Below are positions 32,630 to 42,261 of a stretch of DNA of 64,000 bases, piece after piece. This stretch comes from Pseudomonas alkylphenolica (GTDB taxonomy: Bacteria > Pseudomonadota > Gammaproteobacteria > Pseudomonadales > Pseudomonadaceae). The stretch is from assembly GCF_016009175.1 (NCBI RefSeq), contig NZ_JADUCM010000016.1, positions 59,822 to 123,821 on the forward strand, in the 5' to 3' direction. Position numbers and translations under genes: made by a program. Each line of letters starts with the position of its first letter. Position 1 is the stretch's first letter. The notes under the pieces are model-generated. The model did not search any database and was not told where the DNA came from. It worked only from the letters and a program-made list of their open reading frames with translations.

Positions 32630-35182
32630 TTAAGTTTGTTTGCTTCTCTTCTCGCAAGTTACCCCCACCACCCGATACCCATCAGTAATCGGTACGCCAC
32701 CAACATTCAATCGAACTTCGCACTGCTGCTCGTTCTTCTCTCCCCATTTCAGGTGATAAACCGTACCGTCAACCCCGGACAGCAGTACCTGTCCTCCAGG
32801 TCCAACCACACCTGCGCTGACACCTGCCTCGTCGAGGACGCTTGTGCCAAATGGCGGTACCGAGCCATTGGCGAGGCGCAGGTTGAGAATGACCTTTTCC
32901 GAACGACTGGCTTTGAACACTGCTTTGACCACCGCACCCCGCCGCGGTACGACATGCATCACACCTTCATGGATGTCGATAGTCGGGTCTAGATCGCTCG
33001 TGTCGAGGGTGATTCGGTTTTTGCGATAAGGCTGCACATAAGGCACCAGGGCGTAGCCACGATCGTTGGTCCGAATACCCGGGGCGTTGTTGACGCCGAC
33101 ACCAGGTGTGCCCTTGACCTCAATCAGGGCGACTGTTTCACCAAGGCTCTGGCCGAATTCGAGGCCGCCGGCGTGGGCTAGCATGGACCCGGAAGCACCT
33201 ACGGAAACCTGCCGGTAATCTTTGCCAGCACTGACCCCGGCGCTCAACTGCGCGGCCTGAGCTTGATAGCCGAGTCGGGCGGAGCCGGCGTTACCTCCAT
33301 GCTGCGCATGGCTGGCATCTACGTTGTAAGTCACCGCCTCTTTGCGTCCGCTCAAACCAGCGCGCTGGTCGAGGCTGCCATCGCTGTTGCGTGTCATCGT
33401 GAAGTTGGCAGAACTGCTGGAGCGTCCCCCTCCACCAAAGGGCATCGACAGGGATAGCCCAATCTGGGCGCCCTGGTCGTAGTTGTCGGACAGACTTTTG
33501 CTGGCATACAGGCTGTAGGAGACGCCTTTGTATTGAGTGCTGACGCCTAGCTGTACCTGCTTATCTACGTGTGAGCTGCCCCAGTAATTCTGATGGCTAT
33601 AGTTGAGGTACATAGAGCCAAAACCTTGCAGCGACTGATTTACGCTGGCCTCCAGTCGCCTACGCCTGGACACTGGGGAGTAAGAGGCATTGGCCCGTTG
33701 CATGGCAACGGCTTCGCTGAAGTCGCGGTAGTCTTCGGTGGAGTAGCGATAGCCGGCAAAACGTACCGAGGTGCCGGTTTGAAATGCTTTGCCATAACGC
33801 AGGCTATAGCTTTGGCCAGTCTGTTGCGTGGCCGGGCCGTTGTCATTGCGGGGCGTATCAGTTTGGGATTGGGTGACATCCAGAGACACCGCGCCAATGT
33901 TTCCCAGGCTCTTGCTAACGCCCAGCGCTCCGGCGCGATAGAACTCGCTGCCTTGGAGGCCACCGTACAGGGTCAAGTCATAGGGCAGGCCATACGCAAG
34001 CGAAGCTTGAGCAAAGTGTGGGCGAAGATCCCCATAAGCTGAAGTGTATTCGCCAAGGGTTAGGCTATAGCGCCAGTTCTTTTCACGAAGCATGTTGCCC
34101 AAGGTGGCATAGGGCTGGGTGAAACGGCGCTCTCGACCATCGGCTTCCGTGATGATGACTTCCAGCTCACCGCTGCCAGAGGCGGCGCTGAGATCATCGA
34201 TTTCAAAAGCTCCCGGAGCCACATAGGTGGTGTAGAGGGAATAGCCATTTTGTTTCACCTCGACTTTGGCCTGAGTTTCAGCCATTCCGCGGATTACGGG
34301 AGCAAAACCTTGCATGGAGTTTGGCAACATGCCGATGTCGGACGCAATTTGCGCACCGCGAAACTGCATACTGTTGAATACATCACCAGGAGTGAACGTC
34401 TCACCCAGCGTCAGGGTGCTCTTAAGGTCCGTGAGATCGCGTTGTGCATAGGTGTTGCTGCGCTGCCATTTGCGGCGACCGTACGTGCTGTGGCTCAACG
34501 AAGCATTGCTGCGGAACCGCCAATCGCCGAGGTTAATTCCCGCCGTGGTATAGAGATTGTATTGCTCTGAGGTGCCACGGGAGTTGTTGTGGCTTTGCGC
34601 CGCTGAAAACTGATAATTGAGCAACGCCGCGTTTATTCCTCTGTCCCACTCGGCAGGGTTAACGTAGCCGGCGGCGTCCCGACGTAGGGCAATTTGAGGA
34701 ATGCTGATATCGACCACCATCAGGTTGCCATCGAGGCTCACGCTGGCGCCGTCAATCAAAGCTTGCAGGTCGACGCATTCCGGTAAAGGCTGATCCGGCG
34801 TTTCATAGATTTGAAGCTTGACACCCATCTCTTTCAACAAGGTTGGCGATAGACATGGGCGTGCCTCGCTGTTGTCGTCAATTTCGACGGTCAACTCACG
34901 GCGATCATAAAAGCTCTGGTTCAACCGCAGCAGCATTAGGTAGGTACCCGGCCCCACGTTGACGCCATTTGCGATTGCATCTAGGTCCAGGTTTGGGCCA
35001 GCACTGGTGCCGTTGAATGGCTGCATGAACGATGAGTCGAATCGAACCGGCTCCCCAGCCTCACTGAAGCCAGCCGCGCAACCCATCATGATCGCGCCGC
35101 TCAAACGCAGTTTCTGGAATGGGGCGCCGGAGAAAATGGGCTGCCAAGCCAAGTTGATCGTAGGTGGGGAATGACGAGACAT
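32630..35182 (-). CDS. Fimbrial outer-membrane usher
   Basis: 850-residue usher of the FimD/PapC family. The mature N-terminal domain begins near VRFDSSFMQPFNG and has the chaperone-binding Cys pair (RPCLSPTLLKEMG and LPECVDLQALI). A 24-strand barrel and plug follow (FNSMQFRGAQIASDIGMLP; YVAPGAFEIDDL), and two C-terminal domains end in CEVRLNVGGVPITDGYRVVGVTC. ATG at 35182 is used; an in-frame TTG at 35194 is possible. It secretes and assembles pilins delivered by the chaperone gene upstream. 73 bp separate it from the chaperone. Confidence 0.93.
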   Translation of the reverse strand: MSRHSPPTINLAWQPIFSGAPFQKLRLSGAIMMGCAAGFSEAGEPVRFDSSFMQPFNGTSAGPNLDLDAIANGVNVGPGTYLMLLRLNQSFYDRRELTVEIDDNSEARPCLSPTLLKEMGVKLQIYETPDQPLPECVDLQALIDGASVSLDGNLMVVDISIPQIALRRDAAGYVNPAEWDRGINAALLNYQFSAAQSHNNSRGTSEQYNLYTTAGINLGDWRFRSNASLSHSTYGRRKWQRSNTYAQRDLTDLKSTLTLGETFTPGDVFNSMQFRGAQIASDIGMLPNSMQGFAPVIRGMAETQAKVEVKQNGYSLYTTYVAPGAFEIDDLSAASGSGELEVIITEADGRERRFTQPYATLGNMLREKNWRYSLTLGEYTSAYGDLRPHFAQASLAYGLPYDLTLYGGLQGSEFYRAGALGVSKSLGNIGAVSLDVTQSQTDTPRNDNGPATQQTGQSYSLRYGKAFQTGTSVRFAGYRYSTEDYRDFSEAVAMQRANASYSPVSRRRRLEASVNQSLQGFGSMYLNYSHQNYWGSSHVDKQVQLGVSTQYKGVSYSLYASKSLSDNYDQGAQIGLSLSMPFGGGGRSSSSANFTMTRNSDGSLDQRAGLSGRKEAVTYNVDASHAQHGGNAGSARLGYQAQAAQLSAGVSAGKDYRQVSVGASGSMLAHAGGLEFGQSLGETVALIEVKGTPGVGVNNAPGIRTNDRGYALVPYVQPYRKNRITLDTSDLDPTIDIHEGVMHVVPRRGAVVKAVFKASRSEKVILNLRLANGSVPPFGTSVLDEAGVSAGVVGPGGQVLLSGVDGTVYHLKWGEKNEQQCEVRLNVGGVPITDGYRVVGVTCEKRSKQT

Positions 35183-35254
35183 TTTTTCACTCAATTGAAA
35201 GTCGCCTCGCCAGTTGCAGTAGCAAGTGAACGCAGCGAGGCGTAATCGGGAACA

Positions 35255-36004
35255 CTAACTGGCTGGTAACGCAGATCTGATAGGTGCCCTGGTGGGTTCG
35301 GAATAGCCGCCGTAGTCGTTGATTACGGAGAACTGCACCTCAGTGGCCTTTCCGGCTGGGCCAGGTACCGGGTAATGCTGGCTACTCATGGGAGCAACCA
35401 TGGCCGGATCTTGCACGTTCACTACCTGGTCGCCTGCCATCAGTTGCACGCCGGCAAAAGAGAGATGGAACGCCGACGGGTTCTCCACCGACAGCACTGA
35501 TTGGCCTTCTTTTTTACTGATAGTCCAGTTAAGTGTTGGTAGCGCTTCGAGCATTTGCCCTTTCAGTCCTGCTGGGCGATAAAAAAGTTTGATTCGAGTG
35601 CGAATTGCAATTTTCAGGGTGTTGTTATCGCCCGCGCTGGCTTGAGGGATTTCCTGAGCATTGAGGTAGAACACTGATTCACGATCTTGTGGCAGTTCGC
35701 CGGGTACTTTCTGTACTCGGACGATCTGCTCTTTTTTTGCGTCCAGTCGAAATAGTGCAGGACTGGCGACAAACGGCACTGTTACGCTGTTATCGTCATT
35801 TTCGTTGTTGATCCACACCTGTACTGCATAAGGCAATGGTGTTGAGTTACTCGCGGTTATAGATGTGTCACGCTTGCTGCCATCGAACACCAGGCGAGTG
35901 CTACTCAGCATAAGCCCGCCCCAACTATTGGTGCTGAAAAAGCTACTGCCTACGATCGCTGCCAATAGCGGCCATCTGAGTGATGGGAGAGAAAAAAGCC
36001 TCAT
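35255..36004 (-). CDS. Periplasmic fimbrial chaperone (PapD/FimC family)
   Basis: 249-residue chaperone. A signal peptide is followed by two immunoglobulin-like domains; the strand LMLSSTRLVFDGSKRDTSITASN opens domain 1, and RVQKVPGELPQDRESVFYLNAQEIP is the family signature. Basic residues in this region (e.g. Arg of TRIKLFYRP) anchor the pilin C-terminus. AAGGAT lies about 9 bases before the start. It lies between pilin and usher genes, the standard order of such operons. Confidence 0.92.
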   Translation of the reverse strand: MRLFSLPSLRWPLLAAIVGSSFFSTNSWGGLMLSSTRLVFDGSKRDTSITASNSTPLPYAVQVWINNENDDNSVTVPFVASPALFRLDAKKEQIVRVQKVPGELPQDRESVFYLNAQEIPQASAGDNNTLKIAIRTRIKLFYRPAGLKGQMLEALPTLNWTISKKEGQSVLSVENPSAFHLSFAGVQLMAGDQVVNVQDPAMVAPMSSQHYPVPGPAGKATEVQFSVINDYGGYSEPTRAPIRSALPAS

Positions 36005-36046
36005 ACTTATGATCCTTGTTGCGCGGTTGTGACAATGCAGGAGTTG

Positions 36047-36074
36047 GGGCGACTCCAGGAAAAGAATCGCCCAA
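36047..36074 (-). terminator. Possible attenuator between pilin and chaperone genes
   Basis: TCGCCCAA (36067-36074) pairs with TTGGGGCGA (36044-36052) with one bulged G, in the 80-bp gap after the pilin stop. A leaky stem here would give more pilin than assembly proteins, as in other fimbrial operons. No clear U-run. Confidence 0.35.
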
Positions 36075-36084
36075 TCGGCAGCAA

Positions 36085-36639
36085 TTAGTCGTATGCAACA
36101 GAAAAGGATACTTTCGAGTTTGCTGGGCCTGCCGTAACAGTCGAACTCGTTGCGATGTAGTGGGCGGTAAACTCCATGCCGTTAGCTAGGTTTGTATACC
36201 GCGATGAAGGTTGAGAGACGGGTACCTCAGTGTTTGTGGCGTCCATGATGCGTACGGCCACACCGGTCGCTACGCCTGTATCAGGCATTAGGCCAAAATA
36301 TTGACCACTGTTTCCGGCGACACCGCTTTGAGGCAGAAAGGTAACCTTGGCACCCTGTGTGTCAGTGATGGTGCAAGCCGCACCGGAGCGGTCGACACTT
36401 AGTCTGAAACGACCACCTCCAGCGGTGTCGCCTGAGGCCCTGAATGCACCCAAAGTTATATTTCCTAAGGCAACGTCATTGTTCGTAAGGGAGGTGGCTA
36501 AGTCGGTAACAACCACTGGGCAGGTATTTGCGGTGATAGTACCTCTGAATGTTATATCTCCATCTGCAGCCATTGCGATTTGAGTGGATGCAAGGATAAG
36601 TACGAGCGCCGTCGCCCCATGAAGCGCATGTTTTTTCAT
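36085..36639 (-). CDS. Major fimbrial subunit (type 1 pilin)
   Basis: 184-residue pilin. ATG at 36639 with AGGAA 9 bases upstream; the signal peptide ends at MAADGD. The mature protein shows the type 1 pilin pattern: ITFRGTITANTCPVVV with the first Cys, a second Cys in RSGAACTITDTQ, and the C-terminal beta-zipper motif SKVSFSVAYD with penultimate Tyr recognised by the chaperone. First gene of the operon, hence the most highly expressed. Divergent from the response regulator. Confidence 0.92.
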   Translation of the reverse strand: MKKHALHGATALVLILASTQIAMAADGDITFRGTITANTCPVVVTDLATSLTNNDVALGNITLGAFRASGDTAGGGRFRLSVDRSGAACTITDTQGAKVTFLPQSGVAGNSGQYFGLMPDTGVATGVAVRIMDATNTEVPVSQPSSRYTNLANGMEFTAHYIATSSTVTAGPANSKVSFSVAYD

Positions 36640-36941
36640 ATTCAAAATTCCTGTGGATTTGAGGGGGTTAAGTTTCTATCGGGGGCGCGAAATCCGGTAG
36701 TCGAAATGGTCGTAATAGCTGTACGAAAATTCCTACAAAATATTTTAATAAAAAAGCAATTTATATAAAGGTTTAGCAGTTAAGCTAAAGACAGGTTGTG
36801 GCGGTATCACTATAATCCGCACGCCGAATTAGGGTGCCATTGTCTCGGTCATCGAAGGTGCGCCGCTTTGAACTCAGTTGGAGAGCTTGCAATTCAGTAG
36901 GTCTGCATTTTTCGTATAGAGCTAAAATCAAGGAATTTCCC
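36640..36941. promoter_or_regulatory. Divergent control region between pilin and response regulator
   Basis: 302-bp A+T-rich gap with no gene. It contains a perfect inverted repeat TTTAGC-AGTTAA-GCTAAA at 36772-36789 about midway, and a TTTCTAT element near 36673-36679 resembling BvgA-type heptads. It must hold promoters for both the fimbrial operon and the phosphorelay genes. Confidence 0.5.
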
Positions 36942-37568
36942 ATGCGCAACGCCATCATCGTGGATGACCATCCTTTTATTCGTGCAGCACTAAAAGCGCT
37001 ATTGGAAAAGGCAGGCTACGACGTTGTTGCGCAGGCGGAAGATGGAGCTTCAGCTATTCAGTTAGCCGCCGAGCACCGACCGAGCCTTATCGTCCTGGAT
37101 ATCGCCATACCCACAGTAGATGGCCTGTTGGTGTTGCGGCGGTTAAGTGAGCTGGATATCAAGAGCAAAGTGCTTGTGCTGAGCTCCTATCCAGCTGAGT
37201 TTTATGCGCTACGTTGTATGAAGGCGGGCGCAGTGGGCTTTTTATCCAAGTCGCAGGACACCACTGAGTTACTGCGGGCCATCAACGCTGTTAATTCGGG
37301 GTACTCATACTTTCCTCACGTCACGTTGCAGTCAGTGTGCGGTAGCGATGTGGGCTCCTCTGAGCAGGCGTTGATCAAAAGCCTTTCCAATCGGGAATTG
37401 GCGATTTTCATGAAGCTTGCTGCCGGGCTCGATAACAAACAGATTGGTGAGCAGTTATTGCTCAACAATAAAACTGTGAGCACCTATCGAACTCGATTGA
37501 TTGAAAAGCTCGGTGTCAGTTCGGTGGTGCACCTGGCCGACATGGCCAAAAGAAACGATCTGATATGA
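36942..37568 (+). CDS. BvgA/FimZ-type response regulator (LuxR family)
   Basis: 208-residue regulator. ATG at 36942 preceded by AAGGAA. Receiver domain with acidic pocket IIVDDHPFIR and phospho-Asp53 in IVLDIAIPTVDG; a LuxR-type helix-turn-helix at about 145-205 (LSNRELAIFMKLAAGLDNKQIGEQLLLNNKTVSTYRTRLIEKLG). It most resembles BvgA/FimZ/RocA1, which control fimbriae. The stop overlaps the sensor start by 4 bp. Likely target: the divergent fimbrial operon. Confidence 0.9.
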   Translation: MRNAIIVDDHPFIRAALKALLEKAGYDVVAQAEDGASAIQLAAEHRPSLIVLDIAIPTVDGLLVLRRLSELDIKSKVLVLSSYPAEFYALRCMKAGAVGFLSKSQDTTELLRAINAVNSGYSYFPHVTLQSVCGSDVGSSEQALIKSLSNRELAIFMKLAAGLDNKQIGEQLLLNNKTVSTYRTRLIEKLGVSSVVHLADMAKRNDLI

Positions 37569-40500
37569 AGGCTATGACTTCGTTTACCGGTGTCCGCCTA
37601 TGCCTGGCGGTGCTACTGCTGCTTTTTGCATCGGTGAGTTTTAGCCATGGCCAATCCCTAACCCTGTTGGGGCGGTCCGAAATTGCTGTTACTGAAGATC
37701 GGCTGCACCTAAGCCTTGGCGACTGGGAGTGGCTGAAGGCCAAGCAAGTATTACGGCTGGGAGCCTCGGGGCCAGATTACCCGCCTTTCGACATCAGCGT
37801 TTCGGGCGAAGAGTACGAAGGATTGACCGCAGATTTTGCTCAATTGCTGTCAAAGTTGCTGCATGTGCCGATTGAAGTGCGCCGGTATGAGTCGCGTAAG
37901 CAGGTTATCGCAGCGCTCAAGGCTGGAGAGATCGATTTACTCGGGACCGCCAATCGCTTCGAAGCGGCCGATGCCGAGCTCGTTCTGTCGAATGCCTATG
38001 CTGAAGATCAGCCAACGATTGTAGCCAGAGCAGACATGGTCGATGCATTGGACCCGGACCTGGCGCACCAGCGCGTGGCGATGCTCAATCATTACCTACC
38101 TGCAGAGACTGTGCGCGATTTTTACCCTCAGGCTCAGGTGCAACTGTATTCGTCATCTTTGGCGGCTATGGGAGCTGTGGCGTTCGGAAAGGCTGATGTG
38201 TTTCTCGGCGACTCGGTCAGTGCCAATTATCTGATTGGTAACCGTTACATGGACACCCTGCAACTGGCTGACCTGGCCAATTTGCCAGCGAGCCATTTCT
38301 CTTTCGCCTTAGCGAAAGAGAATCTGCGGTTGTTGGCCCTGGTCAACACGGCCTTGGAAAGCATCCCGCTCAATGAGCGCAAGCGTATTCTTCGGCGCTG
38401 GAATGCCAGTGACAGTAGCACCGTAGTTAATAGACATATCCACTTTAGCGAGGCAGAGCGTCAGTGGGTGGCGCGACATCCAAGACTGCGCGTAGCCTTC
38501 AGCGATAATGCGCTGCCGATCGCATTTATTGATGACAACGGCAAATTGGGGGGGATTAGTGCCGACATATTGGCAAAGATCAGCCAGCGGACGGGTTTGA
38601 AGTTCGACGTACTGCGGGCAGACAGCAGTGAGACGCTGGTGAATTTGGTCAGGACGGGGCAGGTTGATGCGCTTGCAGCGTACACGCCGACGCCCCACAG
38701 CAAGAGCGGGCTCTCCTTCACTCGGCCTTATTTCATCAGTCCGTTTGTCATGGTCGCAGGTATTGGCTCTGATCGGCCAAGTAGTCTCGAAGACTTGGCC
38801 GGCAAGCAGCTGGCAATGATACCGAGTAGCCCGTTGTATCAGTACATCATGCGCAATTACCCAAACGTACGCCTGATCGAAACCAGTACGTTTGTGGATG
38901 CCATGGCATTGGTGGCCCAAGGTAAGGCTGACGCGATGGTCACCTCATTAATCAGTGCACGGTATGTGATCGGGCGCCATTACCAAGACTCTTTGAAAAT
39001 CACGTCGACCGTTGATATGCCGCCCGCTCAGGTCTCTCTGGCGACTGCGCCCAATGCGGCGGAGCTGCAGTCAATCTTGAACAAGGCGCTCTTGAGTATT
39101 ACGCCACAGGAAATGGAAAAACTCACCAACCGCTGGCGCGGAGATGTGCTGGTCGAAGACTCCTTCTGGCGCACCCACAAGGGTAATATCTTGCGCGGTC
39201 TGGCTTTGGCTGTTGTGTTGTTGGTGCTGGCTACAATCTGGATCACCTACTTGCGTCGGCTGATTCACAAGCGACAGGAAGCAGAGAGGGCCCTCGGCAA
39301 CCAACTTGCGTTCATGCAAGTGATGGTAGATGGCACCCCGCATCCGATCTACGTGCGTGATCGGGAGGGCCGACTGCTCAACTGCAACGCGGCTTATGCC
39401 GAGATTTTGGGTTTAGATAAACCCAATATCCTTGGGCGGGATATCGCCGCGGTAAGCATCGTCGATCCGAATGACCTGCAGGCCTACGAGGCGGAATACC
39501 AAGCCGTTATCGGCAGTGGTATTGCCAAAGTCCAGGACAGAGCGGTCGCCACTGTCGATGGCCGACAAATGACGATCTATCACTGGATGTTGCCATTTCG
39601 CGATTGTGATGGTCGGGTGGATGGCATTATCGGTGGCTGGATCGACATCAGCGAGCGCCAGTGCTTGCTTCAGGCGTTGGAAGAGGCCAAGAACGAGGCC
39701 GACAACGCCAGCAATGCAAAATCAACATTCTTGGCGACTATGAGCCATGAAATCCGCACGCCGATGAATGCGGTAATCGGCATGCTCGAACTCGCGAATA
39801 AAAAAGCCGAGCAGGGCGTGTTTGACCGATTAGCAATCGAGGTTGCCTCTGACGCGGCGAAAGGGTTGCTGGAGCTGATTGGTGACATTCTAGACATTTC
39901 ACGAATCGAGTCAGGTAAGTTGTCACTGGCGCCAGAACGTGTCTCGCTGTGTGAGCTATTTGAGTCGCTTACCCGGCTTTTTGAAGGGCTGGCCCGACAG
40001 AAGGGGTTGAAACTCACACTGCAGCTGGATCCTCGTGCTAATCGAGTTGTGCATGCCGATCCGGTTCGGCTCAAACAGATCATTTCCAACCTGTTGGGTA
40101 ACGCGATCAAATTTACCGATGAGGGCTCTGTGGATTTGAGCGTTTGCATCGTGCCCAGTGGCGACGAACGAGTGCTCGCCCTGAACATAGCGATCGCGGA
40201 TACCGGTTGTGGTATATCCGAGCAGGACCAGCAACTGCTGTTCAATCCCTTTGCTCAGGGGAGCAATCACGCGCATACAGTTCGCCAAGGGACGGGCTTA
40301 GGGCTGTTTATCAGCAGAACGCTTTGCGAGATGATGAACGGTGAGTTGCGACTGAGTAGCACCGTCGGAATCGGAACCGAGGTCATGGTTGCGCTCGATT
40401 TACCCTTACTTGGCGAGGTTTCAATTGTCGATCGGGTCGTGGTCGAAGCGCCGGCAGCTCACCACTCGCTTAATATTTTGGTGGTTGACGACCACTCCAC

Positions 40501-41236
40501 CAACCGTCTGCTTCTTTCGCAGCAGCTCGATTATCTGGGGCATCGCACTGTTTTGGCAGAGGATGGTGCCGTTGGGTTTAAAGCTTGGCTTGCCCAGTCA
40601 TTCGACGTTGTAATCACCGACTGCAACATGCCATCAATGAACGGATATGCCCTGGCAAATGCTATTCGAGCGCATGAGAAGGAGCACGGGAATCGACCTT
40701 GCCATCTGATTGGTCTTACCGCCAATGCACAACCCGAAGAGCGCCAGCGTTGCATGGGCGCGGGAATGGATGATTGCCTGTTTAAGCCAATTGGGCTTCA
40801 ACAACTGGAAGCTGGACTGAAAGGGGAGTTCCACTCTCAGAGTCGAGCCGATTACGCGCCAGCTGAGCCTACGGCATTCAATATGTGCCAGGTTTTAAGT
40901 GTGCTGAACGATTTGACCGGAGGGAATGAAGCGGCTGTAGAAACGCTGCTTGGTGATCTGGATAACAGCAATCGCCGTGACTGTGAATCATTGGAGAGGC
41001 TCAGTCATTGCAAAGACCTGAATGGGCTCGTGCAGCTCGCGCACAAAATCAAAGGCGGGGCTCGGGTGATTCGACATCACGCGGTAATCGAAGCCTGCGA
41101 AGGGGTAGAGTTGCTCTGTGCTTCGGGTCAGTCGGACTCATCTGAGCTGGTACGGACATGCGATCAGTTGACGTACTTGCTGACCAAACTATCTGAAGAA
41201 CTGCAGGAATGCATTACCAACTTCGACAAGGTCTAG
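37565..41236 (+). CDS. BvgS-like unorthodox sensor kinase with tandem Venus flytraps
   Basis: 1223-residue phosphorelay sensor. In order: signal peptide; two periplasmic SBP_bac_3 (Venus flytrap) domains at about 55-275 and 295-525; a membrane segment near 540-560 (LALAVVLLVLATIWITYL); PAS at about 580-705; dimerisation/phospho-acceptor with His728 (ATMSHEIRTPMNAVIGM); an ATPase domain with GTGLGLFISRTL near 915; a receiver with Asp1019 (VITDCNMPSMNG); and an HPt domain with His1160 (LAHKIKGG). All phosphorelay residues are intact. This is the architecture of BvgS and of RocS1, which controls cup fimbriae in P. aeruginosa. Its partner overlaps by 4 bp upstream. Confidence 0.92.
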   Translation: MKAMTSFTGVRLCLAVLLLLFASVSFSHGQSLTLLGRSEIAVTEDRLHLSLGDWEWLKAKQVLRLGASGPDYPPFDISVSGEEYEGLTADFAQLLSKLLHVPIEVRRYESRKQVIAALKAGEIDLLGTANRFEAADAELVLSNAYAEDQPTIVARADMVDALDPDLAHQRVAMLNHYLPAETVRDFYPQAQVQLYSSSLAAMGAVAFGKADVFLGDSVSANYLIGNRYMDTLQLADLANLPASHFSFALAKENLRLLALVNTALESIPLNERKRILRRWNASDSSTVVNRHIHFSEAERQWVARHPRLRVAFSDNALPIAFIDDNGKLGGISADILAKISQRTGLKFDVLRADSSETLVNLVRTGQVDALAAYTPTPHSKSGLSFTRPYFISPFVMVAGIGSDRPSSLEDLAGKQLAMIPSSPLYQYIMRNYPNVRLIETSTFVDAMALVAQGKADAMVTSLISARYVIGRHYQDSLKITSTVDMPPAQVSLATAPNAAELQSILNKALLSITPQEMEKLTNRWRGDVLVEDSFWRTHKGNILRGLALAVVLLVLATIWITYLRRLIHKRQEAERALGNQLAFMQVMVDGTPHPIYVRDREGRLLNCNAAYAEILGLDKPNILGRDIAAVSIVDPNDLQAYEAEYQAVIGSGIAKVQDRAVATVDGRQMTIYHWMLPFRDCDGRVDGIIGGWIDISERQCLLQALEEAKNEADNASNAKSTFLATMSHEIRTPMNAVIGMLELANKKAEQGVFDRLAIEVASDAAKGLLELIGDILDISRIESGKLSLAPERVSLCELFESLTRLFEGLARQKGLKLTLQLDPRANRVVHADPVRLKQIISNLLGNAIKFTDEGSVDLSVCIVPSGDERVLALNIAIADTGCGISEQDQQLLFNPFAQGSNHAHTVRQGTGLGLFISRTLCEMMNGELRLSSTVGIGTEVMVALDLPLLGEVSIVDRVVVEAPAAHHSLNILVVDDHSTNRLLLSQQLDYLGHRTVLAEDGAVGFKAWLAQSFDVVITDCNMPSMNGYALANAIRAHEKEHGNRPCHLIGLTANAQPEERQRCMGAGMDDCLFKPIGLQQLEAGLKGEFHSQSRADYAPAEPTAFNMCQVLSVLNDLTGGNEAAVETLLGDLDNSNRRDCESLERLSHCKDLNGLVQLAHKIKGGARVIRHHAVIEACEGVELLCASGQSDSSELVRTCDQLTYLLTKLSEELQECITNFDKV

Positions 41237-42090
41237 AGGGTTTTTCTGAACGAGGAGGGCGATAGGCCAACGCACCGAGAAAATGCCTGGCTGAACTGGC
41301 TGGCGCTGCTGAATCCACATTCATAGCCGATCGAGTCGATTGCATCGCTTGTGTGGGCCAGCAAGATTTTGGCCCGCGCAATACGCCGCGATAAGATGTA
41401 TTGATAGGGTGTTACGTTGAAAGATTGCTTGAAGAGCCGTAAAAAATGGAACTGACTGACTGCCGCGATTGCAGCAAGGCTTCCGACGGATATCTTAGTC
41501 TGTAGGTGCTCTTCTATGTAATCCGCTAGTCGCGCTTTTTTTATCGGGTTGAACCCTGTAGTAGTTTGCGGAGTGAGGGGTTTTCTTGACATGTAAACTA
41601 GAAGCGTCATCAAAATCGACTCGCGTAGCAGTGGGTCGCTGGCATGAGTAAATTGCCCGCACATCATTTGAATGAAGTTGTCATTGAGCTGAGTTTGTGC
41701 TTTTAGATCCAGTCTTCCATCCGAGCTTGGTAAAAGTTCAGCAAGTCTTGGATCTATACTCATGACTGTCGCACAAAACATGCTCCCTTCGTAGGCGGCT
41801 TTGAATTCAGACCCTTTAGGAAGGACGTCAATTTTTCCGCGTAACCGGCCGCCGTGTGGAACTATTTTTCCATCAACTCTGGCTTGTCCAAATTGGTTTT
41901 CACCCTGGCTAAAGAATACTAATGAATGAGTAGAGCGGTTTAGCTTGATGAGGTGATCACCTTGAATTTCAATTTGATCAACTCTTCCAAAGTCCCATGT
42001 TTGTGAGCTGACTTGTAGTGGGGCCTCCAACTCATAGTGGAGCCCTTCGAGGTCAATTCTCCCCCCGTTGTATCTGATTGCTTCGCTCAT
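41233..42090 (-). CDS. AraC-family transcriptional regulator
   Basis: 285-residue regulator. N-terminal part (about 1-180) has no clear effector motif; the C-terminal AraC/XylS DNA-binding domain spans about 190-285 with both helix-turn-helix units (VGSLAAIAAVSQFHFLRLFKQSFNVTPYQYILSRRI and IDSIGYECGFSSASQFSQAFSRCVGLSPSSFRK). Its end overlaps the sensor gene end by 4 bp (convergent), and it is divergent from the hydrolase gene with a 171-bp gap. Possible local target: the hydrolase. Lower G+C, as elsewhere in the island. Confidence 0.85.
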   Translation of the reverse strand: MSEAIRYNGGRIDLEGLHYELEAPLQVSSQTWDFGRVDQIEIQGDHLIKLNRSTHSLVFFSQGENQFGQARVDGKIVPHGGRLRGKIDVLPKGSEFKAAYEGSMFCATVMSIDPRLAELLPSSDGRLDLKAQTQLNDNFIQMMCGQFTHASDPLLRESILMTLLVYMSRKPLTPQTTTGFNPIKKARLADYIEEHLQTKISVGSLAAIAAVSQFHFLRLFKQSFNVTPYQYILSRRIARAKILLAHTSDAIDSIGYECGFSSASQFSQAFSRCVGLSPSSFRKTL

Positions 42091-42261
42091 GCCGGATTTC
42101 CTTGTGCATCACCGATGCATCTTCAGCCCCCAGCTTAGCAGCCTGAGGGGGATGACTGCTTGCTCTAGCGCAACGACGTGTCAGTCGGCCTACCCGGCGC
42201 CGCCCTGGTTGATCACCACTGGCGTCTCAATAAACTTTCACGCCCCGGGAGGCGTATCTTC

